Positions 42,190-51,987 of a DNA stretch of 64,000 nucleotides are shown here, in pieces; the first letter of the stretch is position 1, and each line of letters opens with the position of its first letter. The DNA lies in NCBI GenBank assembly GCA_021799475.1, contig JAJZAJ010000001.1:62001-126000 (forward strand). The letters run 5' to 3'. Under the pieces are notes generated by a model. That model was not told the DNA's origin. It made no database searches and saw only the letters and a list, made by a program, of their open reading frames with translations. Source of the DNA: Microcaldota archaeon (lineage in GTDB: Archaea; Micrarchaeota; Micrarchaeia; Micrarchaeales; Micrarchaeaceae). Both the position numbers and the translations under genes were made by a program.

Positions 42190-44088
42190 TTATTGGTTGG
42201 CGGAACGCTGTTTTGCCTGCTTGCCCTGCCTTGACCTGTTCCTTGACTCGAGCTGCCTGTGCTGCTCCTGATGCATCTTGTTCCTGTGCACGTATGTTAT
42301 CAGCATCCCTACGAAAAGACCGAATATGCCCATAGCTACTGCGAGCACCATCAGCGATATTATGTACAGCTTATTTTCCACATCAGTCAGTTCCGCTATC
42401 TGTATCTGAGTGGCTGATGAAGAAGCGGCGTTTTGGCTTGGAGACGATGAGTAAAGGCTCTGTCCTATAGCAGCGGTGTCATTGCTTATCAGAGAGGCGA
42501 GGACCGCAGAGGAATGCGCCTCGTCTGCATATGTAGCCATGAGGCCGTTGTTGCTCGTGGATCTTGCTTCCTGGATATAAAACTCTGCCTCGTTGGCGAA
42601 TTGCGATGCCCATGCCCCATAGGTAGAATTCCTTGCTAGGGCGTCTGAACTGTTGAGCACTTGTGCCACGCTCATGTTCGCGGTTGTCAATGATGCGTTG
42701 TATATGGCATATGCATAATCTGATCCTATTATCGAAACAGCGTACTCTCCGTCCATATATGCCTGTTTTGCAGTATCCGTGTACATGCCGGCTGGTGACG
42801 ATGCTTCTGCTCTTTTCAGGCGCAGGTATGCAAGGTTTGCAAGAGAAGGCCCGTATGATGAGGCTGTGCCGCCTGCTGATGCTGATAGTGAGTATAATTT
42901 GTCTGCTGCGGTGCACCAACCTTCTGACTGCGCTCCGGTATATAATTCGTTGAGCACGTCATCCGTTGTCTCAGTAGTTGAGTTGTAGGCTGAAAGCGTG
43001 CTGTTTATCGAATACTGCCCCCACAGCTGCCTAAGCCTTCCGGCTATTGCATACTCATAGTTGCTGTCGGTCACCTGCGGCGCCGTAAGTCCGCTGCAAT
43101 ACCCTTTTATGCTCTGGAGGATATTGTATCCGTTGCTTATGCTTATGTTATCGTTTGCGTTTGATATGAAGAATTCATTCAGGAACTGGAGGAAAGAGAG
43201 GTCCGCGGCAGTATAAAGATAACCCTTTGAACTTATCGCTGATATGTCGCTGAGCTCGTGGTTGAACTGCCCGGTGAGGTTGCTGAAATTGGAATCATTT
43301 GAGAAGCCTGAGAGCTGGTCAGATGTTAGGTTTATTGTGCTGTCGGCCAGCTGCACAAAAGGCTGCATGTTGCAGTTGTTTGAGCATGAAAGAGGGGCTG
43401 CAGTTAGCGTTGGAACACTATAATTGGTGTAGAAATCATAGCTTGTCGTGTTTCCTGTCAGAGGCGCACCATCAAACGCGAACTTATACGCATCTGATAT
43501 GTTTGCGACCTGCACAAGAGGGATTCCGAATTTGGCCTGCACTGCTGCATACAGCTCATCCATTATGCTCTGTGCCGGCACTGCCGGTACCATGATAAAC
43601 TTCATCCCTCCAGCATGAGCCGCTGCACTTTTGTCATACACTCCCCCTATCGGACCTATCGCTCCGTTCGGGCTTATCGTGCCAGTTATCGTGAAAGTGC
43701 CAGAGAAATGCTTGTGCTGAAGAGCCGAAAGCGCAAGGAGGGTCATTGCCGCGCCTGCGCTTGGACCCGACACGTTGCTTACATTGACTATATCATAATT
43801 GAAGTCGTAGTTCTTGTAGTTTAGCCCAAGATATGATGTCGCGTATTCCGCTGCAGTCTGTGCCGACTGTTGTGTAGACTCGTTTACCACTGAAGGTCCG
43901 GTAACCATGGTTGTGCCGTTACCAGCCGTTACAGTAAGGTTGAAGAGAGTCAGGCTGCCGCTGTTGTTCGAGAGTATCACTGCTGGAGCGAGGATAGATG
44001 CGGATCCTATGGTGCTTTGTGCTGCAGTGAAACAGACAAAAGACAACAGTGCTGAAAAAGCCAACAGCGTGAATCCTTTCGTGCTCAT
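42190..44088 (-). CDS. Secreted, membrane-tethered Lon-type (S16) serine protease
   Basis: A 632-residue exported protease. A signal peptide (MSTKGFTLLAFSALLSFVCF) leads into a Lon proteolytic domain without any ATPase domain. The Ser-Lys dyad is Ser110 in VSGPSAGAAM and Lys153 in GGVYDKSAAAH; the spacing of 43 residues equals that in Lon. GTISPNGAIGPIGGV is also a Lon hallmark. A long sequon-rich helical region (about 230-560), one C-terminal transmembrane helix (about 574-596) and a basic tail (HRQLESRNRSRQGKQAKQR) follow. It should face outside, tethered at the C-terminus. An ATG at 44112 is an alternative start. Confidence 0.88.
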   Translation of the reverse strand: MSTKGFTLLAFSALLSFVCFTAAQSTIGSASILAPAVILSNNSGSLTLFNLTVTAGNGTTMVTGPSVVNESTQQSAQTAAEYATSYLGLNYKNYDFNYDIVNVSNVSGPSAGAAMTLLALSALQHKHFSGTFTITGTISPNGAIGPIGGVYDKSAAAHAGGMKFIMVPAVPAQSIMDELYAAVQAKFGIPLVQVANISDAYKFAFDGAPLTGNTTSYDFYTNYSVPTLTAAPLSCSNNCNMQPFVQLADSTINLTSDQLSGFSNDSNFSNLTGQFNHELSDISAISSKGYLYTAADLSFLQFLNEFFISNANDNISISNGYNILQSIKGYCSGLTAPQVTDSNYEYAIAGRLRQLWGQYSINSTLSAYNSTTETTDDVLNELYTGAQSEGWCTAADKLYSLSASAGGTASSYGPSLANLAYLRLKRAEASSPAGMYTDTAKQAYMDGEYAVSIIGSDYAYAIYNASLTTANMSVAQVLNSSDALARNSTYGAWASQFANEAEFYIQEARSTSNNGLMATYADEAHSSAVLASLISNDTAAIGQSLYSSSPSQNAASSSATQIQIAELTDVENKLYIISLMVLAVAMGIFGLFVGMLITYVHRNKMHQEQHRQLESRNRSRQGKQAKQRSANQ

Positions 44089-44157
44089 ACTCTTACCCAC
44101 ACCACGTGACATCCTTATTTGTCTGGATGTTTTTAATCTTTCTGTCCGAATCGCCCA

Positions 44158-44718
44158 TTATTTATGGGCGGCTTGGGATTTGCCCTTTCTTCCCATTGCA
44201 TAATACGCCAGGAGTGCGACTATTATTATCACTATCACGACCGCGATAGCATCTGTTGCTCCGCCGGCAGAACCGCTACCGATTCCGCTGGAATTCGTTA
44301 CCGTAGTCACTGCCATGGCAGTGGTCGTAGGTACCGTAATTACTGAAGTAGTGACAGTGTTGGTGCTGGTAGAAGGAGAGCATGCCCCAGGTGTCTCGCC
44401 TGGCTGCAGTATCGAGTAGTTTCTCTCCACAATGCCCGCTTTCCCGTTTGGAGTCTGATATGAACTTGGTATGTATCCGGAAGCTGATATCGTCAGGTTC
44501 CATGCGCCCTTTGGCAAGTAAAGCAAATAGGCACCTTGCGCATTTGTGACGTTAGTGGCACCGGTGAAGTTTGCATGCACAGAGGCTCCCGGTACAGGAA
44601 GGCATGTGCCTCCGTTTACTATAAGACCTTTTATCTCCCATGCGGAAGCCGAGGCGTACTGGGACACCATAAGGATTGCAAACATCGCATAAGCCATCTT
44701 AGCGTATATACCTTTCAT
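44158..44718 (-). CDS. Surface protein with carboxypeptidase-regulatory-like domain
   Basis: A 186-residue exported protein. A signal peptide (MAYAMFAILMVSQYASASA) precedes a beta-sandwich of the carboxypeptidase-regulatory-like or PEGA-like type (IKGLIVNGGTCLPVPGASV, then AQGAYLLYLPKGAWNLTIS). Next come a Thr/Ser-rich stalk (about 115-145) and one C-terminal transmembrane helix (AIAVVIVIIIVALLAYYAMG) with a basic tail. It lies 45 bases upstream of the Lon-type protease gene and has the same membrane topology, suggesting a partner or substrate. Confidence 0.75.
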   Translation of the reverse strand: MKGIYAKMAYAMFAILMVSQYASASAWEIKGLIVNGGTCLPVPGASVHANFTGATNVTNAQGAYLLYLPKGAWNLTISASGYIPSSYQTPNGKAGIVERNYSILQPGETPGACSPSTSTNTVTTSVITVPTTTAMAVTTVTNSSGIGSGSAGGATDAIAVVIVIIIVALLAYYAMGRKGKSQAAHK

Positions 44719-44888
44719 GATATTCACTCTGATAACTTAAATGGGAGAGGATTTAAACGTTGCGATTCTGTGGGTTTTGCACCCTTAGTCCGTCTTTACC
44801 CTAAAGCAGGCGGACTGCTTGTTTATTCCCATTTCTGCCGGAAGATAAAAGACACAGCATTTCCCGGAGAAACCCAATCCCTAGCAAC

Positions 44889-44904
44889 AATTATATATTA
44901 TACA
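44889..44904 (+). promoter_or_regulatory. TATA element of the helical-repeat protein gene
   Basis: CAATTATATATTATAC ends about 26 bases before the ATG at 44930, predicting a leaderless or very short-leader transcript. Confidence 0.55.
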
Positions 44905-44929
44905 GAACACCATTCACTGCAGTGGTAAT

Positions 44930-46078
44930 ATGCCTGACAAAACACTCTTGGCGGATCAGCAGAAACTCATGGCACTTATAGAAGAGCTGACTCCAGACGC
45001 GAGAACAACAGCACTGAAAAGAGCAGAAGAGATAGGGCTGCTTCCCGGTAATAAAGCTGCGGTTGCAGAAGAATATGAGAAGAAGGGGCAATATGACGCT
45101 GCCGCAGAAATCTGGGTACAATTAGGTAAGAAAGAGAAGGCAGCGGAAGTATATGAGAAGAATGAGTGGTATGTCTCTGCCGCAGAAATCTGGCTACAAT
45201 TAGGTAATAAAGACAGAGCTGCAGCATGCGCGGAAGCATGTGAGAAGAAGGGACGGTATGTCTCTGCAGCAAAAATCTGGATAGAATTGGATAACAAAGA
45301 AAAGGCAGCGGAAGCATATGAGAAGACGGGAGAGTATGCTTATGCAGCCAAAATCTGGATACAATTAGATAAGAAAGAGAAGGCAGCGGAAGTATATGAG
45401 AAGAATGGAGAGTATGCCAATGCAGCAAAAATCTGGATACAATTAGATAAGAAAGACAGAGCTGCAGCATGCGCGGAAGTATATGAGAAGGAGGGAAGGT
45501 ATTTCGCTGCAGCAGAAATCTGGATACAATTAGATAAGAAAGAGAAGGCAGCGGAAGTATATGAGAAGAATATGAGGTATACCTTAGCAGCAGAAATCTG
45601 GATACAATTAGATAAGAAAGAGAAGGCAGCGGAAGTATATGAGAAGAATGGAGAATATGACGTTGCTGCAAAAATCTGGCTGCAATTAGATAATAAAGTG
45701 AAGGCAGCGGAAGCATATGAGAAGAGGGGATGGTATGCCCCTGCCGCGAAAATCTGGCTACAATTAGATGATAAAGTGAAGGCAGCGGAAGCATATGAGA
45801 AGATGAGAGAGTATTCCAATGCTGCAGAAATCTGGCTGCAATTAGATAAGAAAGACAGAGCTGCAGCATGCGCGGAAGCATATGAGAAAAGGGGACAGTA
45901 TGACGACGCCGCCAAAATCTGGCTACAATTAGATAAGAAAGAGAAGGCAGCGGAAGCATATGAGAAGATGGAGAGGTATTATGATGCCGCAACGATATAC
46001 GAGATGCTGGGAAACGCTCAAAAAGCATCAGCGCTTACGGAACTGTCAAAGATGCTCCGGATTAATTTGCTAAAATAA
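44930..46078 (+). CDS. Tandem helical-repeat (TPR/SEL1-like) protein
   Basis: A 382-residue soluble protein almost wholly built from about a dozen helix-turn-helix repeats. The usual unit is 26 residues, EKAAEVYEKNGEYxxAAKIW followed by (I/L)QLDKK. Some units carry three extra residues (DRAAACAEVYE), giving 29. The N-terminal 45 residues and the last 30 (TIYEMLGNAQKASALTELSK) are unlike the repeats. The consensus A--Y-----Y--AA-IW is TPR-like but shorter than the 34-residue TPR. It probably serves as a protein-binding scaffold; the partner is unknown. Confidence 0.8.
   Translation: MPDKTLLADQQKLMALIEELTPDARTTALKRAEEIGLLPGNKAAVAEEYEKKGQYDAAAEIWVQLGKKEKAAEVYEKNEWYVSAAEIWLQLGNKDRAAACAEACEKKGRYVSAAKIWIELDNKEKAAEAYEKTGEYAYAAKIWIQLDKKEKAAEVYEKNGEYANAAKIWIQLDKKDRAAACAEVYEKEGRYFAAAEIWIQLDKKEKAAEVYEKNMRYTLAAEIWIQLDKKEKAAEVYEKNGEYDVAAKIWLQLDNKVKAAEAYEKRGWYAPAAKIWLQLDDKVKAAEAYEKMREYSNAAEIWLQLDKKDRAAACAEAYEKRGQYDDAAKIWLQLDKKEKAAEAYEKMERYYDAATIYEMLGNAQKASALTELSKMLRINLLK
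45087..45965 (+). repeat. Tandem 78/87-bp DNA repeats within the helical-repeat gene
   Basis: About eleven units of 78 bp (87 bp in the three-residue variant) share long identical stretches such as AAAGAGAAGGCAGCGGAAG and ATCTGGATACAATTAGATAA. The near identity at DNA level, including synonymous sites, points to recent expansion or ongoing homogenisation. Confidence 0.9.
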
Positions 46079-46186
46079 ATGGATAAATGCGCAAGCTCTG
46101 GATTGGCTGCGCAAGAGATTTTTTATTTACAGCCAGATCCTCGGCGTCAGGCGCATCATTAAATCATTTGGCTGCGAAATAGCTTC

Positions 46187-48007
46187 ATGAAATTCCTATC
46201 ACGGTATGGGAAGCTGCGCGCTGTTCAGTCAGAGATGATGGTTGACATATATTCTGCTTTATCCAATGGAAAGAGCATTCTGGCGAACGCGCCTACAGGT
46301 ACAGGAAAGACGGATGCCGCAATAGGAGCCGCGCTTACCTACGCGATGGAGCACGATCTGAGCCTCTTCTTCCTGACTCCGAAAACTTCGCAGCACAGGA
46401 TAGCCGTTGAAGCGCTATCAGGCATAAGGAAAGCAAACGGCATGGATATCGGGTTTGTCGATTTTGTTGGCAAGAGCAACTTGTGCATCAACGGAGAGGT
46501 TTCTTCGTTAGGCAGGGATGCGTTTTACGGTGCATGTGATGCGAAAGTAAAGGCAGGGAAGTGCAGTTATTTCAATAAGGCAAGGGATATGTCCATGGAC
46601 GTTCCGGAGAACCTTTTTGAGGCTTCATTAGAAGGGCATAACTCGCTGCTAAACGCTTCTCGCTCGAAAGGAGTCTGCGCTTATGAGATATCTTCTTTCC
46701 TAGCAAAAAAAGCAAAGGTAGTGATAGCAGATTATGCACATCTGCTCAACCCATATACAAAATCCACTTTCATGAAAAAGATCTCCGGAAGCCTGTCAAA
46801 CGCGGTTATAATCTGGGACGAGGCGCACAATATACTTGGGTCTGCGAGCGGCTACCTTAGCTCCAGCCTCTCGCTTAACATGCTTGAGAGTGCGCAGAAA
46901 GAGCTGCAAGCCGTCGATAGCAAAATCGACTTGGGGTACCTGAAGTTTGCTGTGGAGAGGACAGCACAGAAAAAGCTCAGGGCAAAAAAAGAAGCGTTTG
47001 CCGGCATCGAGGACCTGCCCGAGGAACTGGTGAAAGATGGGAGAAACCTGTCGGAGCAGTTGGAAAAGGCAGGGCTCGAATACTCGGAAAAAACCAGGGC
47101 AAAACGTTCGTCGCTGATACGCTTATCGAGATTCATAACGGCGTGGCAGGACAGCGATGAATCGGTAGCGAGGATAATATCAAAGGAAGGCAAGCAGGTT
47201 AGGATTACTCTTGGATGCCTGTATCCGGAAAAATCCGTTTCGGTATTCAAGGAAGCGTATGCGAACGTATTCATGAGCGCTACGCTGGTGCCGCTGCGTA
47301 TGTATGCCGAGCTGTTCGGTATTGGCGATGCCGAATGTAAGGATTACAAGGGATCTTTCCCTCAGAAGAACAGAGTATCTCTTATAGATGACAGCGTAAC
47401 CACGAGATATGAGAACAGGTCAGTAGAGCAGTACAGAAAGATAGCTGCAAGGCTTATGACACTTAAAGGCAGGGTTCCGGGCAATGTCGCGGTGTTCTTT
47501 CCCAGTTTTGCTTTGCTAGATGACGTCTATAGATATATGTCAGACGTGGTAGTTTTCCGGCAGAGACCAGAGATGAAAAGCAGCGCTTTGGAAGAACTGC
47601 TCTGCCGGTTTAGGAAAAGCGATGACTCGCTGCTCTTCGGGGTGATGGGAGGCAGCCTGAGCGAAGGTGTCGATTATTCTGGAAACGTGATAAAGTGTAT
47701 CGCAGTGGTAGGCGTACCGCTTGAGAAGCCGAACCTCGAGCTTAGCGCTAAGATAGAGTACTACGAAAAAAGGTTTGAAGGCAGGGGGAATTCCTACGCA
47801 TATACTATCCCTGCGGTCATTAGGGCAGTGCAAGCGGCAGGAAGGGCAATAAGGAGCGAAACCGACAGGGCTGTGATTGTTTTCATGGACAGCAGGTACA
47901 GATGGAACATATACTCATCGCTTATAAGAAACTCGATGCCGGAGATGGAGGTTTTCGACATAAAGAAGATAGACAGGTTCTGGGCCGCGGAAAAGGAAAC
48001 GGCATGA
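46187..48007 (+). CDS. xpd: XPD/Rad3-type FeS DNA helicase
   Basis: A 606-residue superfamily 2 helicase that unwinds DNA 5' to 3' and acts in repair. Walker A APTGTGKT (residues 35-42), the iron-sulfur cysteines C100, C117, C126 and C164, DEAH at 211-214, and the C-terminal motifs MGGSLSEGVDYSGN (V) and QAAGRAIRSETDRA (VI) are present. The FeS and Arch domains fall where XPD has them. Confidence 0.94.
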   Translation: MKFLSRYGKLRAVQSEMMVDIYSALSNGKSILANAPTGTGKTDAAIGAALTYAMEHDLSLFFLTPKTSQHRIAVEALSGIRKANGMDIGFVDFVGKSNLCINGEVSSLGRDAFYGACDAKVKAGKCSYFNKARDMSMDVPENLFEASLEGHNSLLNASRSKGVCAYEISSFLAKKAKVVIADYAHLLNPYTKSTFMKKISGSLSNAVIIWDEAHNILGSASGYLSSSLSLNMLESAQKELQAVDSKIDLGYLKFAVERTAQKKLRAKKEAFAGIEDLPEELVKDGRNLSEQLEKAGLEYSEKTRAKRSSLIRLSRFITAWQDSDESVARIISKEGKQVRITLGCLYPEKSVSVFKEAYANVFMSATLVPLRMYAELFGIGDAECKDYKGSFPQKNRVSLIDDSVTTRYENRSVEQYRKIAARLMTLKGRVPGNVAVFFPSFALLDDVYRYMSDVVVFRQRPEMKSSALEELLCRFRKSDDSLLFGVMGGSLSEGVDYSGNVIKCIAVVGVPLEKPNLELSAKIEYYEKRFEGRGNSYAYTIPAVIRAVQAAGRAIRSETDRAVIVFMDSRYRWNIYSSLIRNSMPEMEVFDIKKIDRFWAAEKETA

Positions 48008-48057
48008 ATATGATATGTGCAACGGCAGCCAGAACTGCTGGTGACATTCGCCGCGGT

Positions 48058-49053
48058 CTATAGCACTATGTACAGAAGAAAGTAGGCTGCCATGCCTATA
48101 GTACATCCGAAAAGAAGCGGTGGCAATGCCGGCAGCATGCGCTTCATCCTGTTCAGTATGAAAAATAGCATAACGAACCCAAGAAGCGCTCCGAATATTA
48201 TAAACAGGCTTAGCACAAAGTTCAGATTCACAGTATATGCAGATATGGCAAGCGCCATTGGGATAACTATGTCTCCTGTGCCAAGTGCATTGCCGACTGG
48301 AACTGGCACCATCTTCTGTTTCCTTATATCTTTTGTGAATGAATCGCTCTTTGCCATCCTGTCCATATCCCTCACGTACTTTGCGTTCTTCTGCATCACA
48401 TCGCGCTCCGGCAGCGCCTGCACATCCCCTACCTGTACCATGAAAGTGAGGTTCTTTCCTATCATGGCGTTTGCCATGGTCACCATATGCTTTGTTATGA
48501 ATACAGCTATCACGTCGTATACCGCGAGTATCGCAAATAATATGTATGTTGTGATGAAGCCGAAGTTGTATCCCCAGATGAGCCCTACGCCTGCGGAAAT
48601 CAGTATTGTGACATAATTCCTCGTCCTCGGCACAATGTTCTTTATCGCTATCACTGCGATGGAGAGAACTACGGCGCTGATTAGCAGGTCTCCCTGCGTA
48701 GCAGCATTGTTCTGCAGGCCGATATAATTAAACAGGCTGCTGAGCAGCGTCGCGAATGCAAAGAAAGCGGCTCCGAATATCACTACCGACTCTATCACAT
48801 ACAGCAGCTTTGCGCCTTTGTACAGCTTTGTTATCAGTATCATTATAAGAGAGAAGCCTATTATCAGCGCTATCACGTACAGGGCGTAATCTATGCTCCC
48901 TGACAGGGCAGACGCGGACTGCGCACCCTGTATTTCCTGGAAAGTCTGTCCGCTGAACAGCTGGGTAGCGAGGAAAAGTCCGGCAAACTGGGCAGCGAGG
49001 AATATCACTATTATGTGTAAGAACTCCCTGTGCTCTACCTTTCTTATGTCCAT
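48058..49053 (-). CDS. Presenilin/signal-peptide-peptidase-type intramembrane protease
   Basis: A 331-residue A22-family protease with nine hydrophobic segments. The catalytic Asp180 is in AVYDVIAVF and Asp261 in the GxGD motif GTGD (258-261); the PAL motif is at 308-310. These three motifs together are diagnostic. The loop between the catalytic helices (about 210-250) is long and charged, as in archaeal PSH. The substrate is unknown; it could clear signal peptides from the many exported proteins. Confidence 0.93.
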   Translation of the reverse strand: MDIRKVEHREFLHIIVIFLAAQFAGLFLATQLFSGQTFQEIQGAQSASALSGSIDYALYVIALIIGFSLIMILITKLYKGAKLLYVIESVVIFGAAFFAFATLLSSLFNYIGLQNNAATQGDLLISAVVLSIAVIAIKNIVPRTRNYVTILISAGVGLIWGYNFGFITTYILFAILAVYDVIAVFITKHMVTMANAMIGKNLTFMVQVGDVQALPERDVMQKNAKYVRDMDRMAKSDSFTKDIRKQKMVPVPVGNALGTGDIVIPMALAISAYTVNLNFVLSLFIIFGALLGFVMLFFILNRMKRMLPALPPLLFGCTIGMAAYFLLYIVL

Positions 49054-49200
49054 CGTCTATCATCGCTCAGTCCGGTTATATTATACTATCTGTTTCGTTT
49101 CATTGCGTTCTATGCATTATCTTTTCATCTCTAAATGATGCATATGATTCATTATGCATATACTGCTTTTATATCATGTTTTTACTTTTAAGTTGATGTG

Positions 49201-51963
49201 TCATGCGGACCAGTACTTCTTCGTCTTTATGAAATTCTTCTGCGCTTCTATCAGATCCATATAAAACATCCTGTCCTCCCTCCTTAGCATCCTCAGCGCC
49301 CTTGCGGCGCTCGCCGGCCCTATCCCGTATGTCGACAGAGCTATGGCTGCCTTCCCGCCGTGAGCCTCGAGCAGGCTCGCTATCTTCATCGCTCCTTTGA
49401 GCTTCGTGATTTCCTGATGGGACAGCTTTGCGCCTTTTGCCCTCTTCGCCACGACGGCGTAGAATTCATCGCTGTCAAACGTAATCATTGGGCTGGAGCA
49501 GCTCGGGCAGTTTATCTTATCCATCCCTTTCAATTCCGACAGCTTTCTCTTGAACCGGAACCCGCAGTAAGTGCAGAGCAGGTTGACGCTTTTAGACATT
49601 GCCTTTGCTATGAACGAATCTATTACGACATCGCTTGGTAGCAACGGCATTATCAGTTCCTTCGTGTAATATGCGGAATCCAATATCGCCTTTGATAGGG
49701 GCGACAGTGACGGGCTCCTTATCCTTTCAATCCTTATTGCTCCTGATTCTATCTTCGATGACATATCCTGCATGGATTTTATGTCGAAATAATTCTGCAT
49801 GAGCTCCCTGATGGTTTCTCTGTGTATAGGGGTGTCCTCAAACAGCTTGAGCAGTCTCTTCGCCAAAGACCTAGATATGGAGGCTTCCTTGTCGACAGCT
49901 CCGAACAGCTTTGCTATGGTTATGAATTTGTACCTGAAGAGCTCCGTGTCCCTGACCGCCTCATAAAGTTTGCCCTCTATCGAAGCAGGCTTGATAGAGC
50001 TGATGATGTGCCGTACATCAGTAGTAAGGTCTCCTCCGGCTTCGACGAATATCATGTATGGAGAGGATTTGACATTGATGCTTTTCCCTGTCTTTGTTAC
50101 AATCTCGTGTGCGATGAGTCTCGAAAGCGCCTCGTTGGCCAGTGTCCCGAGGCCCGTGTACACTATGCTGTACCCGTCACCGTCTTCTATTAGAAGCCTT
50201 CTTCCTGAAGGCATCCCTGACTTGCTTTGTGATTCGGAAAGAAGGGCTATCGACTCTGCGGCATTTCTATCGGTTATGTCATTCCCTGAAGACGGGTTCG
50301 CAAGGAGCTCGAATACCCTGGTAGCGGCTTCCCTGCTTACAGGTATATCTTCTCCTACCCAGTCCGGCACCGCGGCTTCTAGGTCGGTGCTCGGCTCCAC
50401 GCTTATTACGTTGTCATCGATGCTGATTACCCTCCATGGAAGGCCTTTAGTTATGAATACGCTGTTCTCCTCTACGGAATTGACTACGAAAAATTCATCG
50501 AGTGATGATATCGTTCTGTTGTCGACCGCGGTCTTTACGATGTAGCGCTTCCTGTCCGGTATTACACTGAGATGCCCATAGTAATACATTCTCGTCGCAG
50601 GCCCCGAATATATATCTGAACCGTCAAATCCTATGAGCCTTTGCCGGGACATGAACTCGAGCAGATTGTTAAACTCTATAGGATCCATGCTGGAGTATGC
50701 AGGCGATCTTCTTACGATTGCCAGCGCCTCCTCTTTCCTGCATTTTCCCTTGTCGAGTGCGATGCCGCAGAGCTGGTTTGCCAGTACATCGAGCGCGCCG
50801 CGCTGCATATCAAATTTTTCAAGCTGCTTATCTCGTGCGTTCATCGATATTGCGGTTGCTTCCGCCGAATCTATCGCGCTGGTGCATATTATAGATGCGT
50901 TTGGCACTCCCTTTACAGTATGGCCGCTCCTTCCCGCCCTCTGTATTAATCGCAGAGCCTGCCTTGGAGAGCCGTACTGCATTACCATATCTATGCTCCC
51001 TATGTCTATGCCCAGCTCCAGGGAGCTTGTCGCTATTATGCTCTTGAGCTTTCCTTCCTTGAAACGGTTCTCAAGAGATATCCTCTCTTCCTTGTCCAGC
51101 GAGCTGTGATGTACGCCTATTCCGCCAAATGGCGATATGCTGTTCAGGTAAACTAATCTGCTGCCGAGCGCCTCGACTATTTGGCGCGTGTTTGCAAATA
51201 TAAGGGAAGTCTTCGATGTCTTTATATTGCTGGCGATTGCCTCAAGCCTGGCCATGGAGCTTTCGTCAAGACCGAACTTCTCCATCGTCTCGATGTTCTT
51301 GCCTGAACTCTTTGTGGGAAGCTCAACTCTTAGCTTTATGCGCTTCTGGTCGTCTGATGATACCACCGCGCAATCCCTGGCACCGCATAGGAACCTTGAG
51401 ATTGTTTCCGGAACGCCGACAGTTGCGCTGATAGCTATTCTCTGGAAAGATGGAGCGAGCTCTTCCAGCCTTTCCAGTCCCAACGATAGCTGCGCGCCCC
51501 TTTTGTTATAGTAGAGCTCGTGCACTTCGTCTACAACCACAGCTGAAACGCTCCGCAGCGAATCCCTTATTGTTTTCGCCGGAAGTATGCTCTGCAGCGT
51601 CTCCGGTGTTGTTATCAGGACGGATGGCGCAGACCTTGCTTGCCTCGCCCGCTCTTTCGGAAGCGTGTCGCCATGCCTTACTGCTACGCTTATGCCCAAA
51701 GTGGAACATAATTCGCTGAAGCGCTTTACCATATCCCTGTTTAGCGCCCTTAGTGGAGTGATGTAGAGCAGCCTCACTCCGGCGGCGTTGCCCTGCCGTG
51801 AAAGTTTTTCTAATATAGGTATCGTTGCCGCTTCCGTCTTTCCCGAGCCGGTCGGCGCTATTATCACGCAGTTCTTCCCAGATGCGACTATGGGAAATGC
51901 CCTTTTCTGTATATCGGTGAATGAGCCGTATCTCTTTAGAAGAATATCATATGCGCCGGACAT
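49201..51963 (-). CDS. lhr: Lhr-type DEAD/DEAH helicase
   Basis: A 920-residue superfamily 2 helicase of the large-helicase-related group. Walker A IAPTGSGKTEA, TPLRALNRDM (Ia), DEVHELY (II), SATVG (III), THRQ-like region FANTRQIVEAL (IV) and QRAGRSGHT (VI) are visible. The C-terminal part holds the winged helix and Lhr-type domains plus a zinc ribbon (CTYCGFRF, CPSCSSP). ATG 51963 has a better ribosome-binding site (AGTGGT) than ATG 51978. It acts in DNA or RNA strand separation and repair. dtdA lies upstream in the same direction. Confidence 0.92.
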   Translation of the reverse strand: MSGAYDILLKRYGSFTDIQKRAFPIVASGKNCVIIAPTGSGKTEAATIPILEKLSRQGNAAGVRLLYITPLRALNRDMVKRFSELCSTLGISVAVRHGDTLPKERARQARSAPSVLITTPETLQSILPAKTIRDSLRSVSAVVVDEVHELYYNKRGAQLSLGLERLEELAPSFQRIAISATVGVPETISRFLCGARDCAVVSSDDQKRIKLRVELPTKSSGKNIETMEKFGLDESSMARLEAIASNIKTSKTSLIFANTRQIVEALGSRLVYLNSISPFGGIGVHHSSLDKEERISLENRFKEGKLKSIIATSSLELGIDIGSIDMVMQYGSPRQALRLIQRAGRSGHTVKGVPNASIICTSAIDSAEATAISMNARDKQLEKFDMQRGALDVLANQLCGIALDKGKCRKEEALAIVRRSPAYSSMDPIEFNNLLEFMSRQRLIGFDGSDIYSGPATRMYYYGHLSVIPDRKRYIVKTAVDNRTISSLDEFFVVNSVEENSVFITKGLPWRVISIDDNVISVEPSTDLEAAVPDWVGEDIPVSREAATRVFELLANPSSGNDITDRNAAESIALLSESQSKSGMPSGRRLLIEDGDGYSIVYTGLGTLANEALSRLIAHEIVTKTGKSINVKSSPYMIFVEAGGDLTTDVRHIISSIKPASIEGKLYEAVRDTELFRYKFITIAKLFGAVDKEASISRSLAKRLLKLFEDTPIHRETIRELMQNYFDIKSMQDMSSKIESGAIRIERIRSPSLSPLSKAILDSAYYTKELIMPLLPSDVVIDSFIAKAMSKSVNLLCTYCGFRFKRKLSELKGMDKINCPSCSSPMITFDSDEFYAVVAKRAKGAKLSHQEITKLKGAMKIASLLEAHGGKAAIALSTYGIGPASAARALRMLRREDRMFYMDLIEAQKNFIKTKKYWSA

Positions 51964-51987
51964 AATACCACTTGCCATCCTGTCAGA

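Noticed and set aside
44976-46028. A 350-codon open frame antisense to the helical-repeat gene
   Set aside because: It is the mirror of the repeat pattern (His/Ser/Leu-rich and periodic). The sense frame has the promoter and protein-like repeats.
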